Source of the DNA: Alistipes sp.
Lineage (GTDB): Bacteria > Bacteroidota > Bacteroidia > Bacteroidales > Rikenellaceae
Reading direction: 5' to 3'
Assembly: GCA_017517705.1 (NCBI GenBank)
Contig: JAFWYM010000012.1
Coordinates: forward strand, 1-64,000
Length of the DNA stretch: 64,000 bases
Shown here: one piece after another, positions 44,175 to 51,860 of the stretch
Layout of the letters: each line of letters starts with the position of its first letter
Position numbering within the stretch: position 1 is the stretch's first letter
Notes under the pieces: generated by a model
Database searches by the model: none
The model's input: only the letters and a program-made list of their open reading frames with translations
What the model was told of the DNA's origin: nothing
Translations under genes and position numbers: made by a program

Positions 44175-44214
44175 TGACAAAATGTCATACACAGGGGTGT
44201 GGCACGCGGTTTGT
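44175..44214 (+). promoter_or_regulatory. palindrome plus sigma-54-like element upstream of htpG
   Basis: TGACAAAATGTCA (44175-44187) is a 13-bp palindrome. 13 bp later TGGCACGCGGTTTGT (44200-44214) resembles the sigma-54 consensus TGGCACGnnnnTTGC with GG-N10-GT instead of GG-N10-GC. No TAnnTTTG box is seen before htpG. The assignment is an inference. Confidence 0.45.
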
Positions 44215-44292
44215 CGTAGCCGAGAGAGGCAATCGAAATGTGCCACACTACAAGTAGCAAATGTTAAAGTAAACTAAAATAAGACGTAGAGT

Positions 44293-46350
44293 ATGAAAAA
44301 CGGAAAAATTGGGGTGACGACAGAAAACATCTTCCCCGTAATCAAGAAGTTCCTTTATTCGGATCACGAGATATTCCTTCGCGAGCTCGTATCTAATGCC
44401 GTGGATGCCACACAAAAATTGAAGACCCTCACTTCGAAGGGTGAGGCCGAGGGCGAATTGGGCGACACGACGATACGCATAAGCGTAGACCAGGAGAAGA
44501 AGATTCTCACCATCACCGACCGTGGCATAGGCATGTCAATGGAGGAGGTAGACCGCTACATCAACCAGATAGCCTTCTCGGGTGCCGAGGAGTTCATGGC
44601 AAAGTATAAGGATCAGGCCATCATAGGTCACTTCGGCCTCGGCTTCTACTCGTCGTTCATGGTGGCCGACAAGGTGGAGATATTCTCGCAGTCGTACCGC
44701 AGCGACATGAAGAGCGTACACTGGAGTTGCAACGGCTCGCCCGAGTTCGAGATGGAGGAGCTCGACGAGAAGCTCGACCGCGGAACACGCATCGTGCTGC
44801 ACCTCTCGGACGACTGCGCCGAGTATGCCCAGCGTGCCGAGATATCTAAGTTATTGCGCAAGTATTGCCACTTCCTACCCATAGCTATAGCCTTTGGCAA
44901 GAAGCAGGAGTGGAAGGATGGCAAGTATGTCGACACGGACGAGGATAACATCATCAACGACACCACGCCCCTATGGACACGCAAGCCTACCGACATCACC
45001 GCCGAGGAGTACAAGGCCTTCTATGCCGACCTCTTCCCCGCAAGCGAGGAGCCGTTGTTCTACATACATCTGAATATCGACTACCCCTTCAACCTCACGG
45101 GCATACTCTACTTCCCGAAGATACGCAACAACTTCGAGATACAGAAGAACCGCATACAGCTATACTCAAACCAGGTATTTGTCACCGACGAGGTTACGGG
45201 CATAGTACCCGAGTATCTGACACTGCTGCACGGCGTCATCGACTCGCCCGACATTCCGCTAAACGTGTCACGCAGCTATCTGCAGAGTGACTCCAACGTG
45301 AAGAAGATTTCGGGATACATAACACGCAAGGTTGCCGACCGTCTGCAGGAGCTCTTCAACACCATGCGCCCCGACTACGAGGGTAAGTGGGATGACCTCA
45401 AGATATTCATCCAATACGGCATGCTTACGGATGAGAAGTTCGCCGAGAAGGCCGCAGGCTTTATGCTATGGAAGAGCATCGAGGGTAAGTATTACACCTC
45501 GGAGGAGTATATCTCGAAAATCAAGGATCTGCAGACCGACAAGGATGGCTTCACCATAGCACTCTATGTCGATGACGTGGAGGGTAAGAATGCCTTTGTT
45601 GAGGCGGCAAAGGCCAAGGGTTACGACATCCTCGAGATGAACGGCCAGCTCGACAGCCACTATATACAATACTTCGAGTCGAAGAACGAGAAGATACGCT
45701 TCGTGCGCGTAGATAGCGACGTTGTAGAAAACCTCATACGCAAGGAGGAGCGCGAGGCTATGTCGCTAAGCTCTGAGCAGCAGCAGATTATGCGCCCGGT
45801 GTTCGAGAGCCAGATGCCCAACGACGAGAAGATACACTACCACGTATCGTTCGAGGCGATGTCGAAGGATGCCGCACCTGTGGTCATCACACAGAATGAG
45901 TTTATGCGCCGCATGAAGGATATGGCCGCAACGAGTGGTGGCGAGATGAGTCGCTTCTACAGCGAGATGCCCGACTCGTTCACCATCACCGTCAACGGCA
46001 ACCACCCCATCGTCCTCGACATCCTTGGCGAGGTGGAGGGTGAGTATGGCGACAAGCTGCGCACCATCGGCAAGAAGATTACCGCCGCGGAGCAGGAGGA
46101 GAGTCGCTTCGAGGAGACCGTGAAGGATAAGAAGGCGGAGGAGCTCACGCCCGAGGAGCGCGACATGCGCGAGACACTATCGAAGCGCGTGGTGGAGCTT
46201 CGCCAGGAGCGCGACACACGCCTCGAGGAGATAGGCCGCCAGAACCGCAAGGTGCGCCAGATTATCGACCTCGCACTGCTCTCGAACGGCATGCTCAAGG
46301 GTAAGAACCTCACCGACTTTATACAGCGAAGCATATCGCTCATAGAGTAA
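44293..46350 (+). CDS. htpG: molecular chaperone HtpG (Hsp90)
   Basis: 685 residues. GHKL ATPase motifs: LRELVSNAVDATQKL near residue 30, TDRGIGMSMEEVDRYI, and IGHFGLGFYSSFMVAD. The middle domain has FYIHLNIDYPFNLTGILYFP and DIPLNVSRSYLQSD, with a C-terminal dimerisation region rich in charged helices. ATP-dependent folding chaperone in the cytoplasm. The upstream region has a palindrome and a possible alternative-sigma promoter, fitting stress control. A strong terminator follows. Confidence 0.98.
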   Translation: MKNGKIGVTTENIFPVIKKFLYSDHEIFLRELVSNAVDATQKLKTLTSKGEAEGELGDTTIRISVDQEKKILTITDRGIGMSMEEVDRYINQIAFSGAEEFMAKYKDQAIIGHFGLGFYSSFMVADKVEIFSQSYRSDMKSVHWSCNGSPEFEMEELDEKLDRGTRIVLHLSDDCAEYAQRAEISKLLRKYCHFLPIAIAFGKKQEWKDGKYVDTDEDNIINDTTPLWTRKPTDITAEEYKAFYADLFPASEEPLFYIHLNIDYPFNLTGILYFPKIRNNFEIQKNRIQLYSNQVFVTDEVTGIVPEYLTLLHGVIDSPDIPLNVSRSYLQSDSNVKKISGYITRKVADRLQELFNTMRPDYEGKWDDLKIFIQYGMLTDEKFAEKAAGFMLWKSIEGKYYTSEEYISKIKDLQTDKDGFTIALYVDDVEGKNAFVEAAKAKGYDILEMNGQLDSHYIQYFESKNEKIRFVRVDSDVVENLIRKEEREAMSLSSEQQQIMRPVFESQMPNDEKIHYHVSFEAMSKDAAPVVITQNEFMRRMKDMAATSGGEMSRFYSEMPDSFTITVNGNHPIVLDILGEVEGEYGDKLRTIGKKITAAEQEESRFEETVKDKKAEELTPEERDMRETLSKRVVELRQERDTRLEEIGRQNRKVRQIIDLALLSNGMLKGKNLTDFIQRSISLIE

Positions 46351-46362
46351 CAAGTAACAAAA

Positions 46363-46403
46363 AAAATGGGGATGACTAAAAGTAAATTTGTCATCCCCAT
46401 TTT
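46363..46403 (+). terminator. htpG intrinsic terminator
   Basis: 14-bp perfect stem AAAATGGGGATGAC / GTCATCCCCATTTT with a 13-nt loop, 13 bp after the stop. Confidence 0.9.
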
Positions 46404-46410
46404 GTTAAGA

Positions 46411-46530
46411 GGTTGAATAAAAAGATGTAGTTTTAGGCCTGCGAAGCCCGAAAAAGCGGAGTTTACTTGACGTAAATGAGCATTTTGAGGGCGAGCATAA
46501 CGCAGAAATACACTTTTTATTCAGCCTCAT
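46411..46530. mobile_element. MITE-like element of a second family, copy K
   Basis: Ends GGTTGAATAAAAAG and (reverse complement of the right end) GGCTGAATAAAAAG form inverted repeats. The core AAAAGCGGAGTTTACTTGA.GTAAATGAGCATTTT is shared with copy J (54804-54897). The element ends at the stop of the membrane protein gene (46531). Confidence 0.7.
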
Positions 46531-47031
46531 TTATATCATACGTTGCCTCTTCCTCCTCATACGCATAAGAGCTATCTCCGCACGTGAGCGACGACGTATC
46601 TGTCTGTAGCGTAGCAAGCACCCCACAAAGGCAAGCCAAATAACAAGCGACGATGCCGCAGTCTTGTACGCCATCATGATGTCGGAAAACTCCTCAAGCC
46701 AGTAGAGCAGGAAGGGTAACAGCGTCATCGCCGTAGCCCACATACCCGTGACCCATGTTGCCCGCCACCAGCACGTGCGCGGAGCAAGGCGACGAAAGCT
46801 CAAGTACAGACCCACCGCGAGTAAGAGTATAGCCACGATAGGCTGTAGCCACTCGGCATAGGGCACATAATCGGCGAGAAGGTCTATCTTCAACATTAAG
46901 ATAAACGCCACGGCTGCAAGGATGTCGCCAAGGTGTATCTTATTGCCCCCACCTCTACTTCTTAGACGACGCATCGCCTTCGACTCGAATGGGTCGTAGC
47001 GAAAACGCCAAATGCTGTACCTATTTTTCAT
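46531..47031 (-). CDS. membrane protein of the SPFH/RHH operon, unknown function
   Basis: 166 residues from MKNRYSIWRFRYDPFESK; a longer start would lie inside the upstream gene. Four hydrophobic segments at about 39-55, 65-83, 95-117 and 128-147 are followed by a very basic tail (RRRSRAEIALMRMRRKRQ). No domain recognised. It overlaps the ribbon-helix-helix gene by 11 bp, so they are translationally coupled. Confidence 0.75.
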   Translation of the reverse strand: MKNRYSIWRFRYDPFESKAMRRLRSRGGGNKIHLGDILAAVAFILMLKIDLLADYVPYAEWLQPIVAILLLAVGLYLSFRRLAPRTCWWRATWVTGMWATAMTLLPFLLYWLEEFSDIMMAYKTAASSLVIWLAFVGCLLRYRQIRRRSRAEIALMRMRRKRQRMI

Positions 47032-47224
47032 TGCTACCCTCCTCCTTAGTTTTATTACGTTTTGCACGAGGCTTGCGCCCACTACGACGCAAGGCCTCGG
47101 CAATAATCCATTGCAACTGTCCATTCACCGAGCGAAACTCGTCGGCAGCCCACTTCTCGAGGGCATCCATCGTCTCGCCATCAACGCGAAGCACAAAGTT
47201 GCGTGTCGTTGTATCCTTTGCCAT
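47021..47224 (-). CDS. Arc-like ribbon-helix-helix DNA-binding protein
   Basis: 67 residues: the beta strand TTTRNFVLRVDGETMDALEKW and helices through NGQLQWIIAEALRRSG match the Arc/MetJ RHH fold, with a basic C-terminus (RKPRAKRNKTKEE). Such proteins bind DNA as dimers on tandem sites. Two TGATATCA sites 11 bp apart at the operon promoter (48404-48422) are a plausible autoregulatory target. It lies 17 bp after the SPFH gene. Confidence 0.85.
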   Translation of the reverse strand: MAKDTTTRNFVLRVDGETMDALEKWAADEFRSVNGQLQWIIAEALRRSGRKPRAKRNKTKEEGSNEK

Positions 47225-47241
47225 AGGGGGTAGGCGTAGGT

Positions 47242-48180
47242 TTAGTTGTGTAACGTACCGGTATTAACCACGGGCTGTGCCGCCTCATCGGCACAGAGCA
47301 CAACAAGCAGGTTGCTCACCATCGCCGCCTTGCGCTCCTCATCGAGTTCTACGACATCCTCCGTAGATAGACGCTCGAGGGCTATCTTAACCATCGACAC
47401 AGCACCCTCGACAATCTTCTCGCGTGCCGAGATGATGGCATCCGCCTGCTGACGACGAAGCATCGCCGCAGCAATCTCGGGAGCATACGCCAGATAGTTC
47501 AACCTCGCCTCGACAACCTCTATGCCGGCCATCGAGAGGCGCTCGTTGAGCTCGTCGGTAAGGCGCTCGTTAATCTCATCGCCACCCGAGCGGAGCGTGA
47601 CCTCCTCGGATGAACTGTTCGAGTTCTCGTCGTAGGCATACATGCCCGCAACCTGACGTAGTGCCGAGTCGCTCTGCACAGCAACGAAGTTTTCGAGGGT
47701 ATTCATACGTGTCGTCGAGCCCATGGCACCAACCTCCAAGGGGGCATCAATCTCGAATACAGCCTTATAGGCGCCATCGCGGTTAATCTTCCACACCACA
47801 ACCAAGCCTATGAGTATGGGGTTACCTGCCTTGTCGTTAACCTTGATGGGGTCTACGTTGAGGTTGCGGGCACGCAACGAGAGCTTCTTTGCCGTCATGA
47901 AGGGGTTTATCCACCAGAAGCCCGTGTCGTAGAACGTACCACGATAGTTGCCAAAGAAGAGCAATACGCGCGACTCGTTAGGCTCAAGCATGATGTAACC
48001 GCCAAGCATTATCAACATCGTAAGCGCAGATACCACAATACCTACGATTGCAAGTGCATTAGCCTCGACAGAGTTCGCCTGCCACACGATGCAGAGCACC
48101 AATGCAGCAACGAACAGGAGATTTAATACGAGGGCGATGAAACCGTTTAGTTTCCAGCCCGAATAGGTGTAATTTTTCAT
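47242..48180 (-). CDS. SPFH/Band 7 domain membrane protein
   Basis: 312 residues. Two N-terminal TM helices (about 11-32 and 38-62) precede an SPFH domain (MLEPNESRVLLFFGNYRGT, NLNVDPIKVNDKAGNPILIG), and a coiled region ends near the C-terminus (RRQQADAIISAREKIVEGAV). Resembles flotillin/stomatin scaffold proteins that organise membrane microdomains. Co-transcribed with the RHH and four-TM membrane genes; the same trio is typical in Bacteroidales. Confidence 0.92.
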   Translation of the reverse strand: MKNYTYSGWKLNGFIALVLNLLFVAALVLCIVWQANSVEANALAIVGIVVSALTMLIMLGGYIMLEPNESRVLLFFGNYRGTFYDTGFWWINPFMTAKKLSLRARNLNVDPIKVNDKAGNPILIGLVVVWKINRDGAYKAVFEIDAPLEVGAMGSTTRMNTLENFVAVQSDSALRQVAGMYAYDENSNSSSEEVTLRSGGDEINERLTDELNERLSMAGIEVVEARLNYLAYAPEIAAAMLRRQQADAIISAREKIVEGAVSMVKIALERLSTEDVVELDEERKAAMVSNLLVVLCADEAAQPVVNTGTLHN

Positions 48181-48215
48181 GATAATGGTGTTTTATGCGT
48201 TATACTTTCTCTCGA

Positions 48216-48347
48216 CTATAACTCCATGTCTGCCCTCTTTTGAGGTGTGCGCAAGCGCCAAAACTCCGCCTTCCACGGCCATACGCGCAATTTGCCAAAC
48301 GAATAGCCCCCAGTGAGCCATCTCCAAAATCTACTTGTCGTCTTCAT
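48216..48347 (-). CDS. possible 43-residue basic, Trp-rich leader protein
   Basis: A minus-strand reading frame from ATG at 48347 to TAG at 48216 encodes 43 residues starting MKTTSRFWRWLTGGYS, with five Trp and many Lys/Arg. It lies between the operon promoter (48404-48430) and SPFH, in the same direction, and is too short for most gene finders. The position is suggestive, but coding is not proven; it might instead be an untranslated leader. Confidence 0.4.
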   Translation of the reverse strand: MKTTSRFWRWLTGGYSFGKLRVWPWKAEFWRLRTPQKRADMEL

Positions 48348-48403
48348 AGCTACATGGTCTTAAGTTAAACATCTTATTTAATCCAAAAAACATCATCGCT
48401 AAA

Positions 48404-48430
48404 TGATATCATTTTGATATCACAAAGATA
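48404..48430 (-). promoter_or_regulatory. SPFH operon promoter with tandem TGATATCA operator
   Basis: -7 TATCTTTG (plus 48423-48430) is directly followed on the minus strand by two 8-bp palindromes TGATATCA (48415-48422 and 48404-48411), 11 bp centre to centre, over the expected transcription start. The geometry suits an RHH repressor such as the one encoded at 47021. Confidence 0.65.
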
Positions 48431-48518
48431 CGACATTATTTTTTAATTGTGCAAGGATTTTAGAAGATTTTTTTGAGGGTTGCCATGTGTTTTGATTTGT
48501 TACTACTCCCTGTGTGAT

Positions 48519-48635
48519 AATTCTTGATTTTCTGGTGCTACGCACCTTCATCCCAATAAAGTGCATCTCTTTTCAAGCGAGCTTGAATGCTACACTTTAT
48601 TGGGATGCTACCACGGTAGCAGAAAATCAAGAATT
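48519..48635. repeat. cloverleaf-like nested inverted repeat
   Basis: Outer perfect 16-bp stem (48519-48534/48620-48635, AATTCTTGATTTTCTG). Side hairpins GGTGC-tac-GCACC (48534-48546) and GCTAC-cacg-GTAGC (48607-48620). Inner perfect 15-bp stem (48549-48563/48593-48607, CATCCCAATAAAGTG). Apical hairpin TTCAAGC-ga-GCTTGAA (48572-48587). No ORF. Confidence 0.85.
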
Positions 48636-48680
48636 TTAACGTATTAATCAATCTTTATTTTTATATTTTATATTTACAAT

Positions 48681-48746
48681 CCCTCTAAATCCCCCTTTGA
48701 AAAGGGGGACTTGTGGCAAGGCTACGCCTTGCACACCTAAAGGTGT
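48681..48746. repeat. cluster of three short hairpins
   Basis: TCCCCCTT-gaaa-AAGGGGGA (48690-48709), GCAAGGC-tac-GCCTTGC (48716-48732) and ACACCT-aa-AGGTGT (48733-48746) follow each other with almost no spacers. The first is like a widely dispersed bacterial intergenic hairpin. Confidence 0.7.
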
Positions 48747-48862
48747 CGAGTGAAATCGCAGAATTACAAAATGCTTATAACTAATTTATATTTAGCGCCT
48801 TAACTAATATAATGTGAAATTTCTCGAAATAGCAGTAATCGTTTTTTAAGAAGATAAGGACA

Positions 48863-48977
48863 ATTAAGGAGTTTAAGGAATTTAAGGAGTTTAGGGAGTT
48901 TAGGGAGAGCGCTATCATCATTTATCACTACACTCCTTAAATTCACTAAATTCTCTAAATTCTCTAACCTCCCTAAT
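48863..48977. repeat. 9-bp-unit inverted array, copy R3
   Basis: Left: five units of aaggagttt type. Hinge gagagcgctatcatc. Right: five units of ttctctaaa/ctccctaat type. Closely matches R2 including the flank cacaacctcc and the beginning of a MITE. Confidence 0.8.
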
Positions 48978-49068
48978 TCACAACCTCCCTCGCTGCACAC
49001 CCTAATTTCTTGTCAGAAGGGATTAAGCTTGGCGTATCACAAAAGAATACTCCTCGGGACAGTAATCT

Positions 49069-49194
49069 CTTTAGCGTCAGAGTGGCGCTAATGTGGCGCT
49101 GACATGAAAAAGCCATGGATGGATAGTACTTGAACGTACATTCCATTCATGGCTTTGATTGAAGCGCCGCAGTAGCGCCACTATCACGCTAAAG
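49069..49194. mobile_element. MITE/REP-like element, copy F, at the AspT-type stop codon
   Basis: 126 bp with 21-bp ends CTTTAGCGTCAGAGTGGCGCT and (reverse complement) the same with two mismatches. The core hairpin is GGATGGATAGTAC / GTACATTCCATTC. The right end contains the minus-strand TAG at 49189-49191. Its ends differ in sequence from copies A-C while the core layout is kept. Confidence 0.8.
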
Positions 49195-50895
49195 GGCGGC
49201 GAGCATTAATAGTTGCGCAGTTAATACTCGTAGGAACATAACAACGGGATAGACCGTAGCATAGCTTACGGCAGGCATATCGTTGCCTGATGAGGCGCTT
49301 GCGAAGCCGAGGGCCGGAGGGTCGGTCATAGAGCCCGCCATAAGACCCATGAGGGTGTAGTAGTTAAGCTTGAACTTAAGACGTGCAAGGAGTGCCACAA
49401 CGACAAGGGGAAGTACGGTGATGATGACACCATAGCCAATCCACTTATAGCCACCATCGACGATAGCATCGATGAAGCCGTCACCGGCGCCTATACCCAC
49501 AGCTGCGAGGAACATTGCAAGGCCTATCTCGCGAAGCATAAGGTTGGCACTCATCGTCGTATATGTCACGAGGTGGAAGTGCGGGCCATAGCGACCGAGA
49601 AGGATGGCGATGATAAGGGGGCCACCGGCAAGGCCGAGCTTCACGGGCTGAGGGATATTCATTAGAGGCATAGAGCCGAGCACCACACCGAGAGCGATGC
49701 CTATGAATACGGGCAGCAGGTTGGGATGGTCGAGCTTCTTGAGCGAGTTACCCAGCACCTTCTCGGCCTGAGCAACAGCAGCCTCGGGGCCCACGACCAT
49801 AACCTTATCGCCCACCTGAAGCTCCATACCCTGATAGGGGATGAGGTCGACACCGGCACGATGCACGCGGGTGATGTTTATGCCGTAGCGTGTGCGGAGG
49901 CGCAAATCCGAGAATTTCTTGCCGTTGATTTCCTCGCGCGTGATGAGGATACGGCGCGACACAAGTGGCGTAGACTGCATCGCCGTAGCGCCCCAGTCGT
50001 CAGCCGTCATCTCCACAGGCTTACCGAAGAAGGCGAGGATGGCCTCACTATCCTCCTCCGTGCAGATGATACGCAGGCGGTCGCCAATGGCGAGCTTGGA
50101 GTTACCATCGGCCATGACAATCTCGCCCGAGGGGTGCATGATGCGCGACACCACAAACTGACGGTTGATGAGCATGTGGGCTATGGCTATGGTCTTACCC
50201 TCGAGCATCTCGTTGGTAAACTCCACAGAGAAACGCTGCGGGAGGTTGGTGACATCGCTCATGGCCGCAAGACCCTCATCCTCCTTCTTGAAGTCTACAT
50301 GGAGGATATATCGCATGATGATGACCGTAAGGATGATACCCACGACACCGAGGGGGTATGCCACGGCATAGCCCAACGATATAGAGTCCGCAATGTCGGG
50401 GTCGGCAAGGCCCGAGTCGGTATATGCCTGCTGCGCAGCACCCAGACCCGGCGTGTTGGTCACAGCACCCGAGAGGACACCCACCATCGTAGGCAGGGGC
50501 TCACCGGTTATGAGGTGTATGACGTATGTAGTAACCACACCCAGGAGTATAACAAGAGTAGCGAGACCTATGAGCTTCAGGCCGCCGCTCTTTAGCGACG
50601 AGAAGAAGCCGGGGCCCACCTGCAAGCCGATGAAAAAGACGAAGAGGATAAGTCCGAACTCCTTGATGAAATGGAGCGTGTCGTGGTGTATAGTGCCCGG
50701 CTCAAGGAAGTGACCAAAGGCGATACCCGTGAAGAGTATCCACGTCATGCCGAAGGATATGCCTTTGATCTTGATACGACTGAGAGCTATACCCGAGGCT
50801 ATCACCGCCGCAAGGACAAAAACAGTGTGTGCTATCGAGGGGTGCGCGGGGTCACCACTACCCATCACGACAGTCTTAAGCCACTCAAAATTCAT
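49189..50895 (-). CDS. AspT/YidE-type putative transporter with two RCK_C domains
   Basis: 568 residues. Two five-TM halves (about 20-205 and 400-568) with the duplicated signature GVLSGAVTNTPGLGAAQQAY and GLMAGSMTDPPALGFASAS flank two TrkA_C/RCK_C domains (about 215-380, e.g. GKTIAIAHMLINRQF and GMELQVGDKVMVVGPEA). Family members exchange aspartate/alanine or related dicarboxylates; substrate unknown here. Confidence 0.92.
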   Translation of the reverse strand: MNFEWLKTVVMGSGDPAHPSIAHTVFVLAAVIASGIALSRIKIKGISFGMTWILFTGIAFGHFLEPGTIHHDTLHFIKEFGLILFVFFIGLQVGPGFFSSLKSGGLKLIGLATLVILLGVVTTYVIHLITGEPLPTMVGVLSGAVTNTPGLGAAQQAYTDSGLADPDIADSISLGYAVAYPLGVVGIILTVIIMRYILHVDFKKEDEGLAAMSDVTNLPQRFSVEFTNEMLEGKTIAIAHMLINRQFVVSRIMHPSGEIVMADGNSKLAIGDRLRIICTEEDSEAILAFFGKPVEMTADDWGATAMQSTPLVSRRILITREEINGKKFSDLRLRTRYGINITRVHRAGVDLIPYQGMELQVGDKVMVVGPEAAVAQAEKVLGNSLKKLDHPNLLPVFIGIALGVVLGSMPLMNIPQPVKLGLAGGPLIIAILLGRYGPHFHLVTYTTMSANLMLREIGLAMFLAAVGIGAGDGFIDAIVDGGYKWIGYGVIITVLPLVVVALLARLKFKLNYYTLMGLMAGSMTDPPALGFASASSGNDMPAVSYATVYPVVMFLRVLTAQLLMLAAL

Positions 50896-50970
50896 TATAT
50901 CGTTGTTTATGGGTTAGTCTATTCGTGGCAAAGATTGAGAGGTCGCAGGTGACCCACAATCACAGCCAGC

Positions 50971-51101
50971 TAATTCTTTATTTGAAGGTAGTAGATGTAG
51001 CCTCGATTAAGAAATTGCCTCGGATGGGACATACACTGACGTATTTCCCATTCGGGGCAATGATTTAGAGGTCGCAGATGCTACCTTATAAGCGAAAATT
51101 A
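50971..51101. mobile_element. MITE/REP-like element, copy G, at the efp stop codon
   Basis: 131 bp. Ends TAATTCTTTATTTGAAGGTAG and (reverse complement) TAATTTTCGCTTATAAGGTAG. The core hairpin is GGATGGGACATAC / GTATTTCCCATTC, with an ATTGCC/GGCAAT extension. The right end overlaps the efp TAA (51099-51101). Confidence 0.8.
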
Positions 51102-51671
51102 CTTGATGCGCTCGTAGTACTCACGTGTACGAGTATCAACACGAATCTTATCACCGGTGTTGATAAAGAGAGGCACCTTGATAGTTGCACCGGTATTCAC
51201 GGTAGCAGCCTTCAAAGAGTTGGTAGAGGCGGTATCGCCACGCACGCCGGGCTCAGTGTAGGTGATCTCCATGTCGACGATGGGAGGAAGCTCAGCCGAG
51301 AGAACAGTCTCCTTCTCGGTGTGGAACATTACCTCTACGATCTGGCCATCAGCCATAAGGTCGGCATTGTTGATAAGGTTCTTGTCGATGTTGATCTCCT
51401 CGAAGGTCTCAGTGTGCATAAAGTGAGCACCGAGGTCATCCTCGTAGGTAAACTGGTAGGGACGACGCTCAACACGTACCTGCTCGATCTTCTGCGATAC
51501 TGATGAGAAGGTCTTATCGAGAACGTTGCCATTCTCGAGGTTCTTGAGCTTTGAGCGCACAAATGCGGGGCCCTTACCGGGCTTGCAGTGCTGGAAGTCT
51601 ACAACGATGAAGGTCTTACCATCCATCTCCACGCACATACCGATCTTGATGTCTGATGCTGTAATAGTCAT
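51099..51671 (-). CDS. efp: elongation factor P
   Basis: 190 residues, three beta-barrel domains. The domain I loop is QHCKPGKGPAFVRSKLKNL with Lys33 at the tip, the position modified in many bacteria. Later motifs DKNLINNADLMADGQIV and GDTASTNSLKAATVNTGATI are typical. It relieves ribosome stalling at polyproline. A perfect -33/-7 promoter lies 66 bp upstream. Confidence 0.97.
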   Translation of the reverse strand: MTITASDIKIGMCVEMDGKTFIVVDFQHCKPGKGPAFVRSKLKNLENGNVLDKTFSSVSQKIEQVRVERRPYQFTYEDDLGAHFMHTETFEEINIDKNLINNADLMADGQIVEVMFHTEKETVLSAELPPIVDMEITYTEPGVRGDTASTNSLKAATVNTGATIKVPLFINTGDKIRVDTRTREYYERIK

Positions 51672-51736
51672 ACGAATGTTATTATTTAGTTAATTTATAT
51701 GTTCTAATTCAAGCCATTGCATCGGCTATAACCGCG

Positions 51737-51767
51737 CAAAGATAAGAATTTATTCCTAACCGACAAA
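51737..51767 (-). promoter_or_regulatory. efp promoter
   Basis: -7 TATCTTTG (plus 51737-51744) and -33 TTTG (51764-51767), 19-bp spacer. Confidence 0.8.
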
Positions 51768-51860
51768 ACTTTTATCGTTGTTTAAGTGTTGTTTCGACAC
51801 CGTATAGGTGTTTGTTGTGGCAGAGGATAGTCCTATCTCGGCATATACGCGAGCGACACC

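Larger units (their letters stand above)
48348..49188. other. 841-bp gene-free region of promoters and repeats
   Basis: Holds the SPFH operon promoter, the cloverleaf-like inverted repeat (48519-48635), a hairpin cluster (48690-48746), 9-bp array R3 (48863-48977), a MITE end fragment (about 49002-49035) and MITE copy F (49069-49194). No protein gene is supported. Confidence 0.75.

Noticed and set aside
48800-49000. 66-residue minus-strand frame (LPKLLKFLKLL)
   Set aside because: Translation of 9-bp array R3; low complexity, no support.
51780-51860. Further MITE copy downstream of the beta-barrel gene
   Set aside because: Short hairpins (GATAG/CTATC, ACACC/GGTGT) are present but neither the core nor the ends of the family; probably just a terminator region.
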